Positions 29,680 through 42,600 are shown, counted from the first letter of the stretch. The stretch: DNA of 64,000 nucleotides from Channallabes apus (GCA_030522415.1 CM060121.1:21684642-21748641); one strand, 5' to 3'. Program-made: numbers and translations. The notes: generated by a model not told the origin, from the sequence alone.

Positions 29680-29999
29680 CCGTGTCAATCCACGCTGCTT
29701 CGCGTTGGCAGTAAGAAGCAGAAAGGCAGCTAGACGGTAGAGGTGAAATCTTTCGCCTGCTGGTTACTTCTGTCTCTGACGAGCCACACGCCGAGACGAG
29801 AAGTGGAGTCCGGAATTCTTCAGATAGTGGAATAAACTGTGTACTCAAGACCGTTCATTTAACGACGTCTATGTACCTCGCGCGTTCTAGCAAACTGACT
29901 GGTCAAAGACGAGATTTTTAACTAAACTAGCTGAGTTTATATCCTTCAGAGTATACGCCATCAAAGTACTTATCATGCGTATGACTTTTAGTTTACCAA

Positions 30000-30340
30000 G
30001 AAGGATAAGCTTTAGTTCGCGCCCTTGCAAACTCTTTGAAATTGTGGAGGATAAATACGTTCCGTGAATTGTTCTTCTGTTCCGTGAGCATCTTGAACAA
30101 ATATCCCAAAGACAGGGGCATTTTCGTTGAAGAGACTGAAGGAATGCTGGAAGTCAGGTAAGGTTTGCAAGCTCCAACTGACACCACATGCCTTGATTCT
30201 TCCTAGTGTCCTGAGCTCCTCTGCCGACAAGTCATTAATTATCCGTTGTGTCTCTCAGGCTGGAACCATCCCTGGGTGTGCCCAGGCTCGAAAACCTTTT
30301 GTTTTCAAACAGCTGAAGATAGATGCCTTCAAATAGGTAA
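30000..30340 (+). other. Possible noncoding exon with strong donor
   Basis: A splice donor match GAAGTCAG|GTAAGG (GT at 30158-30159) closes a balanced-composition stretch. Frames are open on both strands here (30012-30230 minus, 30127-30336 plus), but neither shows a domain I recognise. It may be an untranslated exon of the hoxb3a transcript. Confidence 0.25.
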
Positions 30341-32799
30341 CTGAGCAGGGCTTAAGGTTGCCTTTCCGTGGTTTCAACATTTTGTTCACCGTTGCTTGTA
30401 TCTAGTCTCCAATTAAGTTTCTATAGGCTTTACAATACCTGATAAAAGTTTCGAAGAGGCATGGTTTAGTGATTATGACCCGAAAAAAAGAGTAGTTACT
30501 TAAACAAGTCCCAGTTTAGATTCATGCCCCCAACCATTGTTATGGTATAAGTTGTCCAAAATGCACAACTTAGGATTACTATTTGTCCGTCTATTATTAG
30601 AATTTTATATTACTGTGTATGTGAAATATATGGTGGCCTTAACAAAGCGGTGGCTAATAATTCATTATGGCCTCTAGGTGGATGGTTATTTTGAATCTTA
30701 ATGTATCCTTCTAGTCATACCACACGTTGAAATGAACGTGGACTTTCTGAAGAAATAAAACTATACCTTCTTACTGTTGTCTTCATATCAGGCGTTTATA
30801 AATAATATTTAAGGGTGTGTATTTAATACCTCTAAAGTTGTCTATAATATTTTACCATTATTTCTATGGATACAGCAGAATCCATCTCGAATTTCGGGAC
30901 CATGGTGTTGCTTTATATAAGGAATTTGGTGCAACAATTTAATGAATAAAAATGTGTTATATATTTGCTGTTTAACGTGCAGAACACATTTATCCAGATA
31001 TCTGTCACATTATTATGTTTTACTCCAGTCAATATTCAACTAGTCAGCTAGACTTAGAGCTTATTTTAACTTTCTTATGACATGCTAGACATTTTGAGAT
31101 ATCATTGTACCCCAAACTCCACATATTGTTGTGCTAATCACAACAGTTAGCAAAACAGGACAATTATGTTGTTATATATCAGTCTGTTCTTTATATCTAA
31201 TGTTTTCAGTGAAAATTATAAAATTGTATGAAGATTGTAAAATTGTATGATCTCATTGATTTTATCATAAATAATTAACAAAGTACCAGAAATAGACATG
31301 ATATTAAGTTGGCTACAGTGCAATATCTGTCCAGTTCCGGAATGTCATTTATTTATATTTGGTGCAGCAAAGAAATATATGCTCTTGGATTTTTTTCCAC
31401 AATTCTAGAAACAGGTTTTGTTTGCCTTGACAAACAATCTTAACATTCAACAGCTGGTACTTGTATGTTTATTCAAATACATGGCTAAGTTTATTTAACA
31501 TAATCTAATCATTTTAATTTTTTTCACATTTTGAGTTTTTTTTACATGGTATAATCTATGGTATAAAGGCGAGGTATCAATACCACAACTAGCACATGAA
31601 GTCGTGGCCTCCTGAGTCGTTTGTCATATTTCGTGAAACTGGCACTTTTCAAGCCCAGAGGCCATGAGACTCCGTTGACCCAGATTCCTGCAATCGTCCT
31701 CTTTGTGCTTTTCTATTGAAACCAAGTTAAATATTACCCACACTGAGCCTTGTTGGTCTTTAAAAATTAACTTCTTTCACAAAAAAGTCATGGATTTTTT
31801 TTGCACAATCTAAGTAAAGCACGTGTAGCCCAAACGAGGTTATCATAGGCCATATATATATATACTAATTATATTTATAATATTTAGCATATATTCAGGG
31901 AATACAAACATTGTTTCATCTAGAACTCAAGAAAGTAAATTTTCTCAGTGAAAAATTGACATATAACAGGAGTTCAAAAATCACCATAACACATGTAACG
32001 ACTACTCATGGTTATACCTTACGTTTCTTGACGTTCCATGGGGATGGATCTAACATTTTAGGAAGGTCAGTGCTCCAATGAAAGTTAATTATAAATCGGG
32101 CATATATACTATTTGCGGCTATGTACGTGGGTGTCAGAAACCAAGCCCACTTCTCACACACTCTCCCAGCACTTGCCGAAACCCCCATTAACGTTTAAGA
32201 TTGGACGTTTGCAAGTTTCGCGTGTTGAAAGCTCCGCGTCATCAGTCAGAAGCAAAAGAAAGGAAGATATATAGCAGGCATTTTTTCCCGCTTAAACCAA
32301 AAGTTGTCACATTTGGTTAAACTTATCAGGCTAATGCACTCTAGATCATATAGCATATAAATAGATATTTAGCTGTATTCTACGTTTAAGATTGTTATAA
32401 GCAAGTCTCGGTAAGCTAGCTAATATCATATCAGCGGGAGAGAGAGAGATTGCCATTAAAGTTAGACATATAATTGTTTACTATGTGAGTTGCTGTTACT
32501 ATAGTGTGTGCTATGTTTGTAATATGGGATTTAAACAAATAATAGGTTTTATTGAAAATCAGTGTCTGGTAAATAGACTTCAGCTCCCAAAAGCCAGGGC
32601 ATCTACTTAATATGCATTTTTATAAATTATTCAGGAGTTCTTTGTTGCAAAGCCTGCAGAAACCGAGGCCAGCCCCGCAGTTGTTACCGTCCGTTTTTTT
32701 CGATACCCTTCTTAATAATCGAAACCTTCTGGAGGCTTTCATTCTGTAGATTTGAGTCTGGTTCTGTTTCGAGTAAAATATCGTTGATGTCTTGCTTCT

Positions 32800-33190
32800 T
32801 TCCTAGCCAATTCCCCCACTAAAAATTGGCTCATCAGCTCTTCTGGCTGGAAGCTGCCTCCTCCCTTTGTTCTGAGCGCAGCAGCGTTCGTGCTTGCGGG
32901 GGAAGGATCACCCTTCACTTTCTAGGTAACTTTAGGTTAGTCCAGCAAGACTGCGAGTTGTTGGCGTGTTAGAGGGGACAAAAACCACACAAAACTGCTC
33001 GTTTAGTGTTTGAAAGGGCGCCGGGGATGGACGCGAGCCAACGGCGTGCGTGAGTGCGGGGATGCAATAAATAACTTTATAGCGCTATAGGCCGCAGAGT
33101 CGGGGAGGTCGGGGAATCCTCGTTTTGATTTATGTGTTTGGGGTAGCTGTCAGGAGCCGGCGAACGGGAGCGTCCAACGTTTTTATTCCA
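32800..33190 (+). promoter_or_regulatory. CpG-rich candidate promoter, likely alternative hoxb3a start
   Basis: GC- and CpG-rich compared with its surroundings. It includes reverse CCAAT (AAATTGGC near 32825), GGGCGCCGGGG near 33017 and GCAATAAATAACTTTATAGC near 33064. It lies 6 kb before the hoxb3a coding exon. There is no convincing coding frame at its core. A start of a long hoxb3a transcript is the simplest reading, but this is inference. Confidence 0.35.
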
Positions 33191-33421
33191 CTTTTAATAA
33201 GCGCCACTATGCAGACAAGCAAGGCCATTTCATTCCATTTCTACTTAGGCCCTCGCCTAATGTATATCCTTTTTCGGTTCTCTATGACTCTCGTTTGGAT
33301 TAGAAACTGTTTTAAGGGAGGATTTTTGACAAGAATGGTGGGGCTCATGTTTTATGGTCGCCGAAAAACGCTTGCTGCTTTTGTAAATGTTTTATTTGCT
33401 TATTTGCACTACTGCTACAAC

Positions 33422-33449
33422 TATTATTATTCTTATATTATTATTCTTA

Positions 33450-33484
<35 letters not shown>

Positions 33485-33506
33485 TATTATTATTATTATT
33501 ATTATT
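33422..33506. repeat. (ATT)n microsatellite
   Basis: A long interrupted ATT tract that gives the spurious Leu/Tyr run of the frame beginning at 33125. Confidence 0.96.
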
Positions 33507-34449
33507 TCAACTGTAGTTGTCTTTTAGACTTATTTACACAATTTCGATTTTTTTATACTACCCAGAGCATGCTTGGTTTAGCTTTATTTTAAAAGCAAAA
33601 ATGCATTTGTAATTAGAAGTAAATGCAATGACTTTGAATTAACATTTGCTTTTTTCAAAATCTTTTTCTAGATCTAAGCTTTTTTTCCCCCATGCATAAA
33701 GGCAGACTTTAAAACAAAATTATAATATCCGAATAAGAAAGGAATAAGAAATGTTCCTTACGTGTATGTTTATGTCTGCGATGACCTAGAAATATACCCT
33801 CACATAATTTGAAGTTACGGTACGGCAACCGCGGTGAATTATCAAACTGCTTCAACGTTTTATGTATGTAAGGTTTTAAAATGCGAACTCAATATCTTGT
33901 GTTTTTTGTGTCTAACTTTAGTGCCTTCGAGTTATCGGGAAGCTGTATCCTTGCATAAAATCTAGACGTGAAAGACGTTATCTCGGTAAGTGATCCATTT
34001 TTTTAGTGTAACATGTGACCGTAATTCATATCTTTCCGATTACATGCTTGACAAAACACTTTCCTTTTTATGCCCGAGGTATTGCATTGATAGTCTATTA
34101 TGGGAATTATTGATTGAATTTTGCAACCAATAATATCTGATTTGAAATAATGCTGACTATGAGGTAACCAAGTATTGCGTTTGTTTTATTTAGGTTAATT
34201 TGTTGTTGTTTTTATTTTATTAGGAAAAGTAGGCTACCATTTAAATAGCGCATACAATCTTTAAAAATACTATAAAGCCGGCCTTCTACGTTATTAAATA
34301 GAGGCACTCATAATGAAGTTCTTAATAAATCCCTTCAATCTTTATGATCTGTGTAGAACGATTAATCAATGTGAATCTTTTGTGTGCATGTTCTTAATGC
34401 CGCTCGGCAATGGCCATATGGCCAAGAACATTTTGGTTTTACGTTTCTG

Positions 34450-34553
<104 letters not shown>

Positions 34554-35381
34554 ATATATTTACTAGCTTAGCAATAGGTGAATAATGAATATTTGCCAGG
34601 CAGTCAGTCCACACTGGAACAACATTCCTAGCCTGTTTTCTTTTTTGTGTAAACAAACACACTAAGATAACAATATCAACCTAAGTTCTGTAATTATTTT
34701 TCCATTTGCTGGGGAAAATGACACAGAAATTTAGAATACCATTGAGGGATTTTATTTCACGCAGGGTTTATGCAAGGTTATATAACGAAATTTGAATTTT
34801 GAATTTTGAATAATTAATAATTATTATTTAAATAAACAAAATGTATTAAGGGAAAACGATTGCATTTAACATGAAGCCATACTAAGCCAAACTATACATT
34901 TTAGACCTTTTATATAATAAATCTTATAGATCTTATATAAAAACCACCTCAAAAATTAACCACCTCAAATTTCAAACTGAACATACAGTAACTGGGAAAA
35001 CAGTTGGGCTGAAATAATCCATAGGTTGTATAACATATCGTGCAACAACATATTATTCTGGAAATGTTTTCGACTTTTGGAACAATGTTTTATCCCTCGT
35101 ATATTTGACCCACGCATTAATTAATTACTAATCTTTTGAGTGGATGTCTGTCACACGTTTAGTTGTAGTTGCAAATTTTGGAACAATGCCGTAAACGAAA
35201 AGAGTTGCAGACACCTACATTTTTGCCTCCCGCCTTCCTCCCACATCGTTGCTGATGTTCTGTATTCAAGTACCCATTTGCAAATCACCTTTTAACAATT
35301 GACTGTTTACAACTGTCGGCGAGAGGTAGAAGTCATAAATCTTAGCAATGTGTGTCCAGAATAATAAAAATACGAGAAACA

Positions 35382-35385
<4 letters not shown>

Positions 35386-35431
<46 letters not shown>
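35386..35431. repeat. (AG)n microsatellite
   Basis: About 22 AG units. Confidence 0.97.
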
Positions 35432-35435
<4 letters not shown>

Positions 35436-36059
35436 AAAGCATAATGTTTTCTTTCCATTTTGTTTTCCGACTTTGCCGTTATTGCCTTTTTTATATTTCC
35501 CTTTGCTGAATTACTAAAAAACCACTTAGGGTATATAAAAGTGAGACAATCGGAACTGCTGAATTTGTAACGTGTGCTCCTTAGTCGAGTTACAGTTGTG
35601 TGATCAGGACTTGTCGGTGCGGTTAAATATGTAAAAAAAAAAAATAATAATAATAATCTAGCATCTATTTGGGTGCTTTGTTTTCACACTCCTCCCTCGC
35701 TTACAAGTCCGCCTGCTGTCTGTTCACTCGTTCTCCGACCCCCTCCCAACCTTTTTTTTTTTTTTTCATATTTTGCGCATAAGTTGTACAAGTTGGTTAT
35801 GCTGGAAAATGTATAGTACTACACAGTCAGAATTACAGTTTCTGTCCAAATAGCAGCATAATAACACGACAAAAGGTCGATTTTGTCATTGATTATTAAG
35901 AGATGGATTAAGTATGGAAACAAATTACTTTTGTCACGTTTCTTTTTTATATTTGATAACTACATATGAGCATATCCTGACACCTCAACTTGTGAGAAGT
36001 GGGATGAAAAGAGGTGGATTTCCGCTTGTAGGTCCTCCTGTCCTACTCGCCTGCAATTA

Positions 36060-36608
36060 GCATAATTTTTCACTGGTGACGCTGTTTGATGGGGATTAAC
36101 GCTCGCGCCTCGCACATTCAAAGCCACCCCCGTTATTTCCAAACAGCCGGAGAGGCCTGTGATGACAATACAATAACCCACCAAATGGGGAGTAAAGGGC
36201 GAAAATAACACGCACAAATGCTAGCACCCGAAAGTCAACGGGGAAATGTGGCGGCGGGGAGTCGAGAGCCCCGTTCGGATTATGATGTTCGGATTTGCAC
36301 GGTGAGTGAGAGGAGAGAGGGTGAAGGAAGCGAAATCTGAGGCCATTGTTATCAGCGAGCAGGGCGTACCAGTCGACAGGGCGGCCAGGAGCAGCGCTGC
36401 CTGTCCATTAGCCGTTCTCTTCGCATACCTTAGATCTTTCATGCTTAAACCGTCTTCCTCCTTAAGCCAGTCGAAGGAATCAAACCAGGAGCGCCCGCAC
36501 TGTGGTGCGGGCCAACCGTGCTCGCCATACCCGCTGTATGATACTCGATGACTGGGTGAAATATCGAAACGAGGACGAGCTTTCAGCTTTTTCCCCCTTT
36601 GATTGCAG
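36060..36608. promoter_or_regulatory. Candidate conserved block upstream of hoxb3a
   Basis: A balanced-composition stretch with homeodomain sites (GCAATTAGCATAATTTTTCA near 36052), a donor-like GCACG|GTGAGT at about 36301 and a perfect 8 bp hairpin GCCCGCAC-TGTG-GTGCGGGC at 36493-36512. It is open on the minus strand for 136 codons (36221-36631) and on the plus strand for 81 codons (36306-36551). I recognise neither product. I favour a Hox promoter or untranslated exon under strong constraint over a protein gene. Confidence 0.35.
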
Positions 36609-36666
36609 ACTGACCGAATGTGAAAAAACATGGTGCCTTCTCGAACGTCGCTCGTCAGAGGCTAAG
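36609..36666 (+). other. Predicted 5-prime untranslated exon of hoxb3a
   Basis: Bounded by a good acceptor (a CT-rich tract ending CCCCCTTTGATTGCAG) and a good donor (GGCTAAG|GTAAGC, GT at 36667-36668). With the acceptor CCTTTCAG|GTCAGC at 39131/39132 before the hoxb3a coding exon, it would form a spliced leader. No reading frame is implied. The prediction rests on splice signals alone. Confidence 0.35.
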
Positions 36667-38380
36667 GTAAGCTGGTTTGAAATAGGCTATCAGTTTGTGA
36701 ATGGCGGTATGTGTGTCCTAGTGATTTATGACCATACGACTGCAAACGCGGTTCAAGAAGAGTTCACAACGCCTTAAGCTTCCAGGCAGCAGTCCTATTT
36801 TTTTACCCCTCTAGATCGTTTCATGGCTCAACAAATTAATTTTTCCAGGCTCACATTTTGTTCAGTATCAGCGAATCACGTCGGGTTGCATATTGACCCA
36901 CTGTCTTGTGTGCAAATTAACGTGTTTGATTACAAAGCCTTATAGAAGAAATATGCAATGTGCGTTTCTAATTTGTATAGATAAGCCAATCTCAAAGTGT
37001 CGTAAATTTCCGAGATTTCCACAAACGGTTTCGAGTGACACTGTGATGCTGTTATTTGGTAAAGCATTCGCTTGTCCCGGACGCTTTCTCCATCAATACA
37101 GGTTCTGAGTAAAAAGGATTGAGGGTCTGCGTTATATTTTTATAGGTATATACATAAAGAAAACGTTAATAAAATTGTTCTGTTATTGTATTATTTCTAA
37201 ATACTCCGTATAGAAATTTCCGTCTTCGATAGCTAAGGGGCGCCCAAGCGATATTCTCTCGTGTTGTTTTGTTGACGTTTCACGGGTTAGCCCCTTTCTT
37301 CCAACCACATCCTCTCTTGACTCTATAATCTTGTTAAGGTTGAATCTAGAGAAAAGTTGGTTATTGTGTTACCGTAACAAGACGGCCAGGACATTACGTG
37401 TTCCATTAAATGAAACTACGATATGATTTGATATCTACTGGCCTAGTACTTCCCCCTCCCTTTCTCGTTCTCTCTCCCTCTCTCTCTCTTCCCTGAACAA
37501 TTCCATGGATTCCATCCGTCCTCATCGAAGATGAATGAAATACATTTGTGACGTGTTGAGTGTTGATGTCCAAAAGCTGTAGTTCAGGTTGTCAGTTATA
37601 TAAACAGACAGGTCCAAAACACAATTTCAACGATTTCGGTGCTGTTGCACATTCTTATTTTTTTTCGTTTTCAAACAGCTATTTTAACTGATTAGATTTT
37701 TGTAGTAATATAGCTACAGTTAAACAGTTTATAACACAATATCCACCATGTCTTCCATATACATTTTCTATATTATCTTTAATAGTACTAAATGTAAATA
37801 TTTCGTTCCATGCAATTAGCTAATATAAAATACGTTTTCATGATTGCTAAAATAATTGTGACTAAAACTGTTATTTGTAATCCGTATATGTGCCGACGAC
37901 GTTGCATGTACTATTTTTTATTATTATTTTTTTTACATGAGCCATATGCACATTGCTCAACAACAATATTTTTAGTCATTTCATATGAATCTCTATCTCT
38001 GGACGACTCTCTTTTGACTAGCAACTTTAAATAAATATCAGGGGTCTTTAAGCATCTGAACGAATACCCTGGCCTTGTCCTCTCAACCACCCTAACGGGA
38101 GAGGAGGTCTCGACCATTTCCTGGATTAGATTAGTCTATTTTGGTTCAGCGAGCATCATGAATCATATTTAGAGAGGGCTTCCGGGGACGTCTTTCCACG
38201 CCACGTTTAAAGTGTCCACTCCTTAACAATGGTGTTTTTTTCAGGGTTTTAATGTTGACCAAATACATTTGTGTGTAACTTGAGAAAGCCTTGTGGAAAT
38301 GGCCTCTGTGGATGAGACATATTCATTGATTTGTCTAGGCTGCTAAACATTTTGTAGAGTCCAGTTCTTTGAGGAGGCTA

Positions 38381-38420
<40 letters not shown>
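38381..38420. repeat. (ATT)n microsatellite
   Basis: About 13 ATT units. Confidence 0.96.
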
Positions 38421-39131
38421 AAAGTGAGAACTCGCTTCTGTTTCGTTAACCTTGATTAGGCTCGGTTAGCCTTAAAAAGTAAATAAGTAAGCAAGCAAGC
38501 AACAAACAAAGAAAACCAAAGTACATTAAGTACTAGTTCAAATGAAATAAATAAAATTTCTTTTCTCATGAAATGCTTCTCTATTGAGTAAATAAAGTAA
38601 CTAATAAGTAATAAATACAATTAAATTTACATTTAAAAGATATTAAATAATAATTTTATTGACTAATCGAAAACAAAGCATAACAACAGATCATCAGAAA
38701 TGAATGTTTTAATTTAATATTATTATTTTTATATAAAAAATAATTATTACGTTTGAACGACTTGCATGCTATTTATGGAAATAAAAAATAGACAACGAGA
38801 TATTCATTTTATTAGCAACAGTATGAGAAATGGCATTTTTTTTATGTCGATAAACAATCTTTCATGAGTATGGTGATCAGAACTGTTTGATAGAAAATTC
38901 ATCGAGACATCAAACGTAAAAAGATAGTTCCAGAAAATCTGAACAGTTGTTTTCTTGTAGATAAGGGTCTATAAATTGAGACACATAGAAAGACTGCAGT
39001 ACAGCGTTGTCCGACGTAGCATCTGCAAGCAGCATTGTGGGAACGCGCTATTCATGTCATGGCGCTTTTCAGAGCAGTAAGATGGATTTACCTTGCGCCC
39101 CTCTTATTATGTGCCTCTTATAACCTTTCAG

Positions 39132-39240
39132 GTCAGCTTCCAAGAAGCCGTTGGAAAAAAGACCGTCACGTGACATCGGGTGCCAATGTTCTTCCAGAAG
39201 GTCGTCAGGACCCTGGTAGCCGGTAACGCGAATTTTGGAA
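39132..39240 (+). promoter_or_regulatory. hoxb3a leader with E-box
   Basis: The predicted untranslated start of the hoxb3a coding exon, following the acceptor TAACCTTTCAG at 39131. It contains GTCACGTGAC (E-box CACGTG at 39167-39172), 74 bases before the ATG. Whether transcription also starts nearby cannot be told from sequence. Confidence 0.4.
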
Positions 39241-41083
39241 ATGCAGAAAACCACCTACTACGACAACTCGACATTATTCGGAGGTTATTCGTATCAGGGG
39301 GCAAATGGCTTCACTTATGAGGCCCAGCCAGCGGCTTTCCCGAGCTCGGCACACCTCGATGGCGATTATCAGAGGTCTGCCTGCTCACTGCAGTCGCTAG
39401 GCACCAGCGCACCCACACAGTCACAGCACGCCAAGACGAAAGACCTCAATGGCAGCTGTATGCGTCCCAGTCTACCATCTGAACATCACCAACCTCCCCA
39501 GGTTTCTCCTCCTCAAAATCCTGTGAACCCAACTGGATCTAGTGCCCCCCAGCAGCCGGGTGGTAGCAGTGGTGGGGCTGGCGGCGGAGCTTCCACCAAA
39601 CCCTCCACCAAGTCGTCCACACTCACCCAGAACCCGACCATCACCAAGCAGATCTTCCCTTGGATGAAAGAGTCACGTCAGAACACCAAGCAAAAAAACA
39701 GCTCCCCCAGCGCAAGCTCGGCTAATGGTGTGTGTGCCAACTGCTCCTTACCCTTTAATGATTACTCTCTTCCCAACCCCACCTGCTCCTGCTCGCCTGG
39801 GACAGTTGTTGACCAGCATATAGGTGTTATGTTAAAGTAGCATTAGCACGCGGGATGTGTTGTGGGTTAAAAATGGGACAATTAAATATCACTTATTACT
39901 CAAATGTTTTGCTATATAAACGTAAATAAATGTAGGTAATCTGAAAAGCTGGTAATACTTGTAGATAATTATTAGTACTATTTCTCAGCCAGTCTAATAC
40001 ACATTACGGAAGTTATATTTTTGCGCTAGCTCGTGGATAAGGTATTGTAATATCTTCACAAAGCAGACGTCATGCCTTGCAGAACAGTCACCAACTATAA
40101 TCTGGCTCACCCCACGGTACGACTGGCCGTGGGCTTTTGGTCATAATACAATTTACATATACCCGGTCAGTGTTAGGACACGCATCTATTAATAAATGCC
40201 ATTTATGAAGTGTTGACAACCACTATCAAGGGGTAAATTTTTTCGTGGCCTGTTTTATTAAGGGGAACGATGCATTCAATTGCCGCTTGTAGTAATTATG
40301 TTTTATTTCATTCCCAACCCAGCGGAGAGCAGTGGCGGCGAGAAAAGCCCTCCGGGTTCCGCGGCTTCCAAGAGAGCGCGCACAGCCTACACGAGCGCAC
40401 AGCTTGTGGAACTTGAGAAGGAGTTCCATTTCAATCGGTACCTGTGTCGGCCTCGACGCGTAGAGATGGCTAATCTTCTCAACCTTAGTGAAAGGCAGAT
40501 CAAAATCTGGTTTCAAAACCGACGCATGAAGTACAAGAAGGATCAAAAGTCGAAAGGCATGGGATCCTCCTCAGGGGGGCCATCCCCAACCGGAAGCCCA
40601 CCCCTCCCAATGCAGTCCTCAGCTGGTTTTATGAACTCCATGCACTCAATGGGCAACTATGACGCGCCGTCGCCGCCATCGTTCAACAAGCCTCATCAAA
40701 ACGCATATGCCATGTCATCATCCTATCAAAATTCTATGAAAGGTTGTCCCTCGCAACAGAAGTATGGCAGCACAGGACCAGAATATGACCCACATGGGCT
40801 GCAGGGTAGCAGTGGCAACTATGGCACCCCTAACATGCAGGGTAGCCCAGTGTACGTAGGAGGGAACTATGTGGATGCCATGCCGGCCACTGGGCCCTCT
40901 ATGTACAGTCTCAACCACCTGCCACACCACCAATCTGCCAGCATGGACTACAACGGTGCCACACAGATGTCGGCTAACCAGCACCACGGACCGTGCGATA
41001 CGCACCCGACATACACAGATCTGTCAGCGCACCATCCTTCTCAGGGTAGAATTCAAGAAGCACCCAAGTTGACGCATCTGTAA
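39241..41083 (+). CDS. hoxb3a: Homeobox protein Hox-B3a
   Basis: Exons 39241-39727 and 40323-41083, with a 595 bp phase-1 intron (donor GTGTGT, acceptor TCCCAACCCAG). The product is 415 aa, close to other vertebrate Hoxb3 proteins. The start ATG gives [18 protein letters not shown], the group 3 N-terminus. [12 protein letters not shown] is at about 136-147 (FPWM 139-142), then a Gly/Ser linker ending [19 protein letters not shown]. The homeodomain is at about 178-237 with the group 3 helix 3 ending [10 protein letters not shown] long conserved C-terminal region ends [12 protein letters not shown]. It is a nuclear factor for r5/r6 and pharyngeal patterning. The coding 3-prime end has three CAGGGTA miR-10 seed-type matches, with stronger ones downstream. 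Untranslated exons probably lie far upstream. Confidence 0.97.
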
Positions 41084-41873
41084 CAGGTTTGGGGGAAAAT
41101 ACAAAATAAAAATTGAGATAGAAGAAAAAACAAACAAACGAGCAAACACGAACCCAGGGGACGATGCAATGGGGTTGAAAAAGATGATCCAGTGGTTTCT
41201 CGCCGTTTCAATCACAGCAGTTGGTATTGATGTTGTCCTTTCATTCACCTGTGAGCACATTCATTAGTTCATAAGACATCTTACAATCAGTTCTGTATGC
41301 ATAGCTCCGAAAGCCCTAATTAAAACAAAGATAATTAATAGTGGGTAAGTGTGGATAGTGTATGACAATTAATAGATTATTTTTCTGTATGACCCTGTGT
41401 GACTCCCTTTTACGCCATCGTTGGCATGTGTGTGTATTGTGTCAGGCTATGGTCGAGTTCTTTACTGTAAAAACTGCTTGAGGGTAGAGCGAAGAAACTC
41501 TTAAAACCTGCGTAAGGAAACCACTGGATTGTTTTTGTTCACTTCCCTTTTTCCACATACCTCTTTTTGTTTAATAGATTCGCTCAACTGTCTTTTTTTC
41601 TAATTCACCTGCCTAAGACCATCAACATTAAAAGCTCATCACTTTACATATAAGACGACTTTAATCTACATAATTTCGATAAGTTAAATACTATATTCGC
41701 ACTGTGCTGCATATGGCCTCCTCTTGTAAACCGACTGTAATTGGGTAATACTTATTAAACTGATACAGGGTAAATTGAAAGACTATTTGAGTATTTGAGA
41801 ATTTAGTCAATAAACAGTCGCCCCCACCATTCTCAAATGGTACCCCTCCTTCGTTTCTGTCCATTCCTTGTCC

Positions 41874-41925
<52 letters not shown>

Positions 41926-42600
41926 CACACTGAGTTTGCTTACATCAGCCTTCACTAATGAGAAAGGCAGACATTTTCTCTTGTCTTGACTTAACGTGGA
42001 AACAGGGTATAAATGAACAAAAATGCATGTCCGAGATGCAACGCAGTGGTGTAGACGTTTCGGTTTACGCCTAATGTTTTCTCGGCTGGGCATCATTGTT
42101 GCACTTAGAGTTTACATTTTGATGGGTAAGGAAAAAGTAAATCTTATTTTGAAGCGAAAGACCTTCAATCAGCGTCTTTCGGTATGTGTTCAAACGAACA
42201 TTCATAAATATATATTTATTTGTTATAGCCAGTTTAAATACTTTCTTTTTTTTATTATTTATCCCTCATGTATTTATATCGAGAAAGTGTACTTTTTTAG
42301 TATTTACCTGTTATACGGAAAAGACATTGTGTTCTTGTCATTGTAACTAATTTTGGTTATTGTATTTTTAGAGACGCCTAGGTTTACGTTACCCTTGTAC
42401 ATAAACGACTTGACTTGTACAGGGTGCGAGGCAAGGGAATCAAACCGTTCCAGCATAGTCGGAAATTAGACAGTATAGCGAAACTTTTTTTTCTTTCTTA
42501 AGGAGAAACCTTCAGTTGTTCTTTGTAGTAACATTGATTTTCTTGTTAAGAGTTGTCTGTTGAACAATTCTTTAATAAAATATTATGTTAATCATTTTCA
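41084..42600 (+). other. hoxb3a 3-prime UTR with miR-10 sites
   Basis: Probable UTR of about 1.5 kb ending at the poly(A) signal AATAAA at 42574-42579. An earlier AATAAA lies near 41810. It contains two 8-mer matches to the miR-10 seed (ACAGGGTA at 41765-41772 and 42002-42009) and one 7-mer (ACAGGGT at 42419-42425). A CT microsatellite lies at 41880-41923. No gene was recognised. Confidence 0.55.
41880..41923. repeat. (CT)n microsatellite
   Basis: About 22 CT units within the probable hoxb3a 3-prime UTR. Confidence 0.97.
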
